From positions 655,884-719,883 of the forward strand of contig NZ_JARVRX010000003.1 of assembly GCF_030209435.1 (NCBI RefSeq): DNA of 64,000 nucleotides, given 5' to 3'. Shown piece after piece: positions 59,692 to 64,000 of this stretch (position 1 is the first letter of the stretch; every line of letters starts with the position of its first letter). Below the pieces are notes generated by a model that ran no database searches, was not told where the DNA came from, and worked only from the letters and a program-made list of their open reading frames with translations. This DNA comes from Mycolicibacterium sp. lyk4-40-TYG-92. Lineage in GTDB: Bacteria > Actinomycetota > Actinomycetes > Mycobacteriales > Mycobacteriaceae. The translations under genes were made by a program, and so were the position numbers.

Positions 59692-60315
59692 GTGACCGAT
59701 TTGCTCCAGGCATGGCACACACTGCTGGCGCGGCATTCGTCGTCGCCGCGCGTCGACGACGTCGGGGCGGCTCTACTGGACCGCTGGGCCGAGCCGCACC
59801 GCAGTTACCACGACCTGAGTCACCTGCGCGGCATCCTGTCCGGTGTGGACGCCCTGGAGGAGTTCGCGGACGATCCTGACGCGGTCCGCCTGGCGGCCTG
59901 GTACCACGACGCGGTGTACGCGGGGCAGTCCGACGACGAGGAGAACAGCGCCCTGCTCGCCGAGTCGGATCTGACCGAGCTGGGTGTGGATGCGGCATTC
60001 GTGGCGGAGGTGGGCCGCTTGGTGCGGGTGACCATCACCCACGATCCCGCGGTCGACGACCACAACGGCCAGGTGCTGTCCGACGCCGACCTGGCGGTGC
60101 TGGCGGTGCCGCCGGCCGATTACCAACACAACACCGCCCGCGTGCGGGCCGAGTACGGCCACGTCAGCGATGCGGATTTCGGTCTGTGGCGCGGCCGGAT
60201 GATCGCGGCGATGCTGGCCGGGCCGTCGCTGTACCGCACGGATGAGGGGCGACGGCTGTGGGAGGACGCGGCTCGGACCAATCTGAAGGCAGAGCTCGCG
60301 GCGCTCAGCGGCTGA
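59692..60315 (+). CDS. HD-superfamily metal-dependent hydrolase-like protein
   Basis: A 207-residue protein of the predicted HD phosphohydrolase group (COG4339 type). It has YHDLSHL near residue 40, the HD pair in AAWYHDAVYAG near 73, and a further His in VRVTITHDP near 118. A bound divalent metal and a nucleotide or phosphoester substrate are expected, but none is known. The GTG at 59692 is chosen because longer frames overlap the divergent gtrA gene. Its 3' end overlaps the convergent MocR gene by 11 bases. Confidence 0.8.
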   Translation: MTDLLQAWHTLLARHSSSPRVDDVGAALLDRWAEPHRSYHDLSHLRGILSGVDALEEFADDPDAVRLAAWYHDAVYAGQSDDEENSALLAESDLTELGVDAAFVAEVGRLVRVTITHDPAVDDHNGQVLSDADLAVLAVPPADYQHNTARVRAEYGHVSDADFGLWRGRMIAAMLAGPSLYRTDEGRRLWEDAARTNLKAELAALSG

Positions 60316-61723
60316 CGGCCTTCAACACGTCGTGCAGCGCGTCGATCGCCGCGTTGAACTCGTGATCGGCGGGCGTGCCGAAACTCACCACCACGCCGTC
60401 CTGATGTGGGGTGTCCGCGGCGTCGGGGTGCCGCAGGAGCGCCAGCCCGGACAGCGCGATGCCGGCGTCGGCCGCGCGCCGCATGACCTCGTGTTCGGTG
60501 CCGGCCGGCAGCCGGATCAGCGCATGCAGGCCGGCGGAGAGTCCACTGATCTCGACATCCAGACCGGACAGTTTGGCCGCCAACGCATCTCGCCTGCGGC
60601 GGTAGCTGTTGCGCATCCGGCGAATGTGCTTGTCGTACTGGCCGGATTCGATGAAGTCGGCCATGGTCAGCTGGTCGATGGCGTTGACGTAGAACTGCTG
60701 CCCGCCTGCGGCGGCGAGTACGGGGTCGATCAGGTTGTCGGGCAACACCATCCAGCCCAACCGCAGCACCGGTGCCAGGCTCTTGCTGGCGGAGCCTAGA
60801 TAGGCCACCCGGTCGGGGTCCAAGCCCTGCATCGAGCCGATCGGCTGCCGGTCGTAACGGAACTCTCCGTCGTAGTCATCCTCCAGGACATAGCTTTTCG
60901 TGCGGACAGCCCATTCGAGGGCGCGCGTGCGCCGGGCGGGGTGCAGCGGTACGCCGTGTGGGAAATGGTGCGCCGGCGTGAGTAGAACCGCTGCGGCGCT
61001 GCTCTGTTCGAGATCGTCGACGACGGCACCGTGGTCGTCGATCCGGATCGGCACGGTGCCGGCGCCGTTCTCGGCGATGGCGTCCCGGAACAGGAACAGG
61101 CCGTAGTTCTCGACCGCAATGGTGTTGGGCGCCAGCGCTTTCGACAGCAGCTCGACGGCGTGGCGGGTGCCGGCGCAGATGACGATCGATTCGGCCGTGG
61201 TGCGGACGCCGCGGGCCCGGGCCAGATAGGTGGCCAGCGCGGCGCGCAGTTCCGGGCGCCCGCGGGCGTCGCCGGTGCGGAGCGCTTCGGTCGGGGCGTT
61301 GGTCAGGGCCCGTCGCGCCGAGGCCAGCCAGGCCTGCTGGGGGAACGCCGCGACGTTTCCCGAGCCCGGCATGAGGTTGTGCGTGGGAGTGCCCGGTTGG
61401 GCGCGTTGGATGATCGGCGCCGATTCGGTGTGCGAGCCGATGACCCACGTGCCCGCGCCCTGGCGCGAGCTCAGCCAGCCCTCGGCGACCAGTTCGGCGT
61501 AGGCCTCGGCGACGGTGTTGCGGGCCAATCCGAGGTCGGTGGCCAGCGATCGGGATGGCGGCAGCATGGTGCCGGCCGCCAATCGGCCCGACCGGACCGC
61601 GTCTCGTAGTGCCTGGATCAGGTGGTCGCGGGTGCCGCGCCGGCCCGGCTGGACGGTCTGCCCGAGGTCCAGATGCAGGTCCAGCCCGGCACTGTTCGCT
61701 TCAGAATTGGCCCATGAAACCAC
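60305..61723 (-). CDS. MocR/PdxR-type GntR regulator with aminotransferase-like domain
   Basis: A 472-residue regulator. The N-terminal GntR winged helix (about 28-98, GRLAAGTMLPPSRSLATDLG and ARNTVAEAYAELVAEGWL) is joined to a fold-type I aminotransferase-like domain (about 115-470). The PLP-binding Lys314 lies in YLGSASKSLAP and an EDDYDGEFRY loop is at 281-290. MocR proteins sense PLP or PLP-derived ligands. The GTG at 61723 is used. A direct repeat over the start suggests self-control and control of the divergent CMD gene. Confidence 0.88.
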   Translation of the reverse strand: MVSWANSEANSAGLDLHLDLGQTVQPGRRGTRDHLIQALRDAVRSGRLAAGTMLPPSRSLATDLGLARNTVAEAYAELVAEGWLSSRQGAGTWVIGSHTESAPIIQRAQPGTPTHNLMPGSGNVAAFPQQAWLASARRALTNAPTEALRTGDARGRPELRAALATYLARARGVRTTAESIVICAGTRHAVELLSKALAPNTIAVENYGLFLFRDAIAENGAGTVPIRIDDHGAVVDDLEQSSAAAVLLTPAHHFPHGVPLHPARRTRALEWAVRTKSYVLEDDYDGEFRYDRQPIGSMQGLDPDRVAYLGSASKSLAPVLRLGWMVLPDNLIDPVLAAAGGQQFYVNAIDQLTMADFIESGQYDKHIRRMRNSYRRRRDALAAKLSGLDVEISGLSAGLHALIRLPAGTEHEVMRRAADAGIALSGLALLRHPDAADTPHQDGVVVSFGTPADHEFNAAIDALHDVLKAVSR

Positions 61724-61740
61724 GTCTGAATTGAACCATG
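61701..61740. promoter_or_regulatory. Direct-repeat operator candidate for the MocR regulator
   Basis: TCAGAATTGGCCCATG (61701-61716) and TCTGAATTGAACCATG (61725-61740) agree at 13 of 16 positions in the same orientation, 24 bases apart. MocR/PdxR regulators typically bind direct repeats between divergent genes. The first copy lies in the first codons of the regulator, the second just upstream. Confidence 0.55.
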
Positions 61741-61772
61741 TTCGCGGGTTTTTGATAGCTAACGTGGACACC

Positions 61773-62255
61773 ATGACCGAGACACTGAACGCACCGACCA
61801 CCACCGCCCACGCCAAGCGCATCGATATCTACGAGGCCGCTCCCGAGCTCTACGCCGGGATGATGGCCTTCAGCAACGCCGCGTCCAAGGAGCTCGATTC
61901 GACCATCGGCGAGCTCATCAAGATTCGCGCCTCGCAGCTCAACCACTGCGCCTTCTGCCTCGACATGCACGTCCACGACGCGCGCCGTTTCGGCGAGACC
62001 GAGCAGCGCTTGGCCCTCGTCGCGGCCTGGGAGGAAGCCGGTGACCTGTTCACCGAGCGCGAGCGGGCCGCGCTGGCGATCACCGAGGCCATCACCGATC
62101 TGAGCCATGGCCCGGTTCCCGACGATGTGTACGCCCAAGCGGCCGCCGTGTTCACCGAGCGCGAGCTCGCTCATGTGGTCGGCATGGCCGCCGTCATCAA
62201 CTCGTGGAACCGGCTGAACGCCGCTACTCGGAAGGCTGTCCCGCGCCGCCGCTGA
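61773..62255 (+). CDS. Carboxymuconolactone decarboxylase family (AhpD-like) protein
   Basis: A 160-residue all-helical CMD protein with the redox motif HCAFCLDMHVHDAR: Cys59, Cys62 and His66, preceded by Glu47 (ELIKIRASQLNHC). In AhpD the Cys pair gives peroxidase-linked disulfide reductase activity. True lactone decarboxylases lack this pair, so an alkylhydroperoxidase-like role is more likely. It is divergent from the MocR regulator and probably its target. The ATG at 61773 starts MTETLNAPTTT. Its 3' end overlaps the convergent hydrolase gene by 32 bases. Confidence 0.87.
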   Translation: MTETLNAPTTTAHAKRIDIYEAAPELYAGMMAFSNAASKELDSTIGELIKIRASQLNHCAFCLDMHVHDARRFGETEQRLALVAAWEEAGDLFTERERAALAITEAITDLSHGPVPDDVYAQAAAVFTERELAHVVGMAAVINSWNRLNAATRKAVPRRR

Positions 62256-63123
62256 ACGCGCGGATCGCGGCGGCGAATTCTTCGGGGGCGTCGGACTCGA
62301 CATAGGTTCCGGCGCCCTCGACGATCACGGTCGTGTGGTCGGGGAACGTCGCTTCCAGCCGTTCGCGCTCCTGGGTCCGGAAGGCGATGTCGGCGTCGCC
62401 CCAGATGATGAGCGTCGGCAGGTGGGCGAGGTCCGGCAGCCCGGCCTCGACCTCCGCGAAGAAGTTCCGGCTCGTCAGCACGCGGCCCGGAAGTACCGCG
62501 GACGCCTGACGCCGGTCCGCGGTGTCCAGCGCACGACGGTAGTGGTCCATCTCGGCGTCGGTGAGCTTCCGCCTGCGGTGGCCGGTGGGGATGAATGCGT
62601 TGACCAGCAGATTGAACTGCCGGACCAGGAAGCGTGTCGGAAGTCCGCCCATGATGCGGCCGAAAGCTTCGAAGTGCAGGTCCCCGTTGACCGGCCAGGC
62701 CCAGGTGTTCGCCAGCGCCAGCTGATGGAAGACCCCCGGCCGCCGCTGCGCCACTGCGAGGCCGATCATGCCGCCCCAGTCCTGTCCGACCAGCGTGACG
62801 TCCTTCAGATCCAGGGCTTCGACAAACGCCGTGACGACATCGGCGTGCTCCTCGGGCAGGTAGCGGTAACCGGGCCTCGGCGTCGAGAGCCCGAAGCCGG
62901 GATAGTCGAGGGCGATGCACCGAAAGTCTTTGCGCAGCAAGCTGATTACGTTGCGGAACAGGAATGACCAGGTCGGGTTGCCGTGCAGCATCAACAACGT
63001 GGGGCCTGACCCTTCGTCCACGTAATGCACGGTGTTGCCGTCGATCTCGATGAAGTGGCTCTCGAACGGGAACAGTTCGTCGTCGACCCAGGCGGGCCGT
63101 GTGCTCTGAGCGGTGTCGGTCAT
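62224..63123 (-). CDS. Haloalkane dehalogenase-like alpha/beta hydrolase lacking the catalytic His
   Basis: A 299-residue hydrolase close to the Rv1833c-type haloalkane dehalogenases. HGNPTWSFLFRNVI (Asn49) supplies the oxyanion and halide side, and GQDWGG carries the Asp nucleophile (Asp115) with Trp116. Asp245 in IIWGDADIAF is the acid candidate. The usual late motif with the catalytic His (GAGHFxQED) reads GAGTYVESDAP, with Thr273 instead. Without His the ester intermediate would not be hydrolysed normally, so the activity is doubtful or different. It is divergent from an HxlR gene. Confidence 0.82.
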   Translation of the reverse strand: MTDTAQSTRPAWVDDELFPFESHFIEIDGNTVHYVDEGSGPTLLMLHGNPTWSFLFRNVISLLRKDFRCIALDYPGFGLSTPRPGYRYLPEEHADVVTAFVEALDLKDVTLVGQDWGGMIGLAVAQRRPGVFHQLALANTWAWPVNGDLHFEAFGRIMGGLPTRFLVRQFNLLVNAFIPTGHRRRKLTDAEMDHYRRALDTADRRQASAVLPGRVLTSRNFFAEVEAGLPDLAHLPTLIIWGDADIAFRTQERERLEATFPDHTTVIVEGAGTYVESDAPEEFAAAIRAFSGGAGQPSE

Positions 63124-63173
63124 GGCAACCCCTGTCGGATCAGCTTCCGGGTATGCTTGAACATCTCATAATC

Positions 63174-63190
63174 ACTTGAGAAACTCAAGT
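63174..63190. promoter_or_regulatory. Palindromic operator candidate between dehalogenase-like and HxlR genes
   Basis: ACTTGAG-AAA-CTCAAGT is a perfect 7-3-7 inverted repeat in the 80-base divergent gap. It lies 13 bases before the HxlR start, overlapping the region upstream of its AGGAGG site. It is suited to binding a dimeric winged-helix repressor such as the adjacent HxlR protein. Confidence 0.65.
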
Positions 63191-63203
63191 AATAGGAGGG
63201 TGG

Positions 63204-63833
63204 ATGCGCAGCTACGACCAATACTGTGGGCTCGCCCGTTCGCTCGAAATCGTCGGCGACAGATGGAATCTGCTGATCGTTCGGGAACTTCTCATCGCAC
63301 CCGGTCGCTATCGCGATCTGATCGCCCGGCTGCCCGGGATCGCGACCAACCTGCTCGCGGATCGGCTCCGGGACCTCGAGGCCGCGGGTGTCGTCGAGCG
63401 GCGGCTGGCCGGCGAGGGCAGTGCGGTCGAGTACACCCTGACCCCGTGGGGCGCAGAGCTGCGTCAGCCGATCGAGAGCCTGCTGCGCTGGTCCACGCCG
63501 TTGATGATCAGCGGTCCCGCCGACAGCGATTCCTTCCGGCCGGAGTGGCTGACCCTCGCCGTCCCGGCCCTGCTCGACGGCCGGGTCAAGGTCCGCTCCG
63601 CCGTGACGCTCGGCCTCGTGATCGGCGACCAGACCCTGCAACTGCGCGCGACCCGCTCCGGCTTCGACGTCGCTCCGCATGACGGTCGCAAGCTCGACGC
63701 TTCCGTCACGGCCATCCCCGCCTGCATCCTCGGTCTTGCCGCGGGAGCTCTCAGCCTCAGCGATGCCCGTGCCCTCGGACTCGTCGAAGTCGACGGCGAT
63801 GAGGCCGCCGTCCGATCAGTTTTCGTCGCCTGA
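63204..63833 (+). CDS. HxlR-family transcriptional regulator with SCP2-like C-terminal domain
   Basis: A 209-residue regulator. The winged-helix HxlR domain (about 1-100) has YCGLARSLEIVGDRWNLLIVRELL and PGIATNLLADRLRDLE followed by the wing VVERRLAGEG. A C-terminal domain (about 110-209) rich in beta-strand resembles the SCP2/sterol-binding fold that binds hydrophobic ligands. It probably represses itself and the divergent hydrolase gene, with an apolar molecule as inducer; this is an inference. An AGGAGG site lies upstream of the ATG. Confidence 0.85.
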   Translation: MRSYDQYCGLARSLEIVGDRWNLLIVRELLIAPGRYRDLIARLPGIATNLLADRLRDLEAAGVVERRLAGEGSAVEYTLTPWGAELRQPIESLLRWSTPLMISGPADSDSFRPEWLTLAVPALLDGRVKVRSAVTLGLVIGDQTLQLRATRSGFDVAPHDGRKLDASVTAIPACILGLAAGALSLSDARALGLVEVDGDEAAVRSVFVA

Positions 63834-64000
63834 GGTTGACGCTGCCGGCGGCGGGATGTCTTGCCGCTCTGCGGATTCGGCGGCCTCTGCGGCTTCGCGG
63901 GCGGCTTCGCGTTCTTGGCGTTCTTTGCGTTGGCGCTCGAAGGCCTCTTGCGCGGCCTGCTGAGCGTCGATGTCGGCTTGGTTGAGGGCGCGCTCGTAGG
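63816..64000 (-). CDS. Unidentified protein, charged coiled-coil C-terminus (partial)
   Basis: The last 60 codons of a gene entering from the right. The segment is Glu/Arg/Ala/Gln-rich (for example RQRKERQEREAAREAAEAAE), predicted helical or coiled-coil, and ends with a short Pro/Ser tail. Codon use is less GC-biased than in neighbours (many GAA, CAA, CAG), which may indicate acquired DNA. The end overlaps the convergent HxlR gene by 18 bases. The family cannot be named from this tail. Confidence 0.5.
   Translation of the reverse strand, partial: YERALNQADIDAQQAAQEAFERQRKERQEREAAREAAEAAESAERQDIPPPAASTSGDEN

Overview
The window is high-GC actinobacterial DNA from a mycobacterium. It carries the complete mycolic acid condensation operon (fadD32-pks13-accD4), antigen 85 and MPT51 genes, the galactan genes glf-glfT2, the decaprenyl-phospho-arabinose genes (ubiA, a PAP2 phosphatase, dprE1, dprE2) and the arabinosyltransferases aftA, aftB and embCAB. 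Gene order follows the M. tuberculosis Rv3788-Rv3839 region. The sulfolipid/PE_PGRS insertions of that species are absent and other genes stand in their place, so a rapidly growing or environmental species (Mycolicibacterium-like) is more likely than the tuberculosis complex. The species cannot be named from the sequence.

Layout. (1) 1-11.8 kb: start of a membrane protease gene, an iron-box-controlled DUF2470 gene, pheA and a phosphatase, a small Cys-rich protein, a metallopeptidase, a septum-formation-like protein, serS, a large SARP/AAA regulator, a hemerythrin protein, a DUF5718 protein and a small secreted protein. (2) 11.4-16.5 kb: PH-like protein, metallo-beta-lactamase/Rieske fusion, phosphotransferase, two PlsC acyltransferases and a HAD phosphatase. 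(3) 16.5-38.8 kb: cell-envelope block with amidase Ami3, Erp, glf, glfT2, PAP2, ubiA, aftB, fbpA, fbpD, culp6, fadD32, pks13 and accD4. (4) 38.9-45.1 kb: variable segment between the convergent accD4 and embB, with an RDD protein, an alpha/beta hydrolase, a divergent SDR/LysR pair, a WhiB3-like protein, glgC and a DeoR regulator. (5) 45.2-59.7 kb, minus strand: gtrA-dprE1-dprE2-aftA-embC-embA-embB. (6) 59.7-64 kb: HD hydrolase, a divergent MocR/CMD pair, a divergent dehalogenase-like/HxlR pair and the tail of an unidentified gene.

How they work together. UbiA, the PAP2 phosphatase, DprE1 and DprE2 make decaprenyl-phospho-arabinose. GlfT2 extends the galactan, using UDP-galactofuranose from Glf. 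AftA, EmbA/B/C and AftB build and cap the arabinan. FadD32, Pks13 and AccD4 make the mycolate that the Ag85 proteins transfer onto it. Several plus-strand genes overlap by 4 bases (ATGA/GTGA), which suggests translational coupling. Many genes have a TANNNT hexamer 6-8 bases before the start codon, as expected for leaderless mycobacterial transcripts.

The most notable observation is that DprE1 has Ala at the position of the benzothiazinone-reactive Cys387, which predicts natural resistance to covalent benzothiazinones. Others are a catalytic His missing from a haloalkane-dehalogenase-like protein, direct-repeat and palindromic operator candidates at the MocR and HxlR genes, and a 245-base embC-embA gap with a possible 25-codon ORF. 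No stretch over 300 bases lacks a gene. No tRNA, rRNA, CRISPR array, IS element or prophage was recognised.
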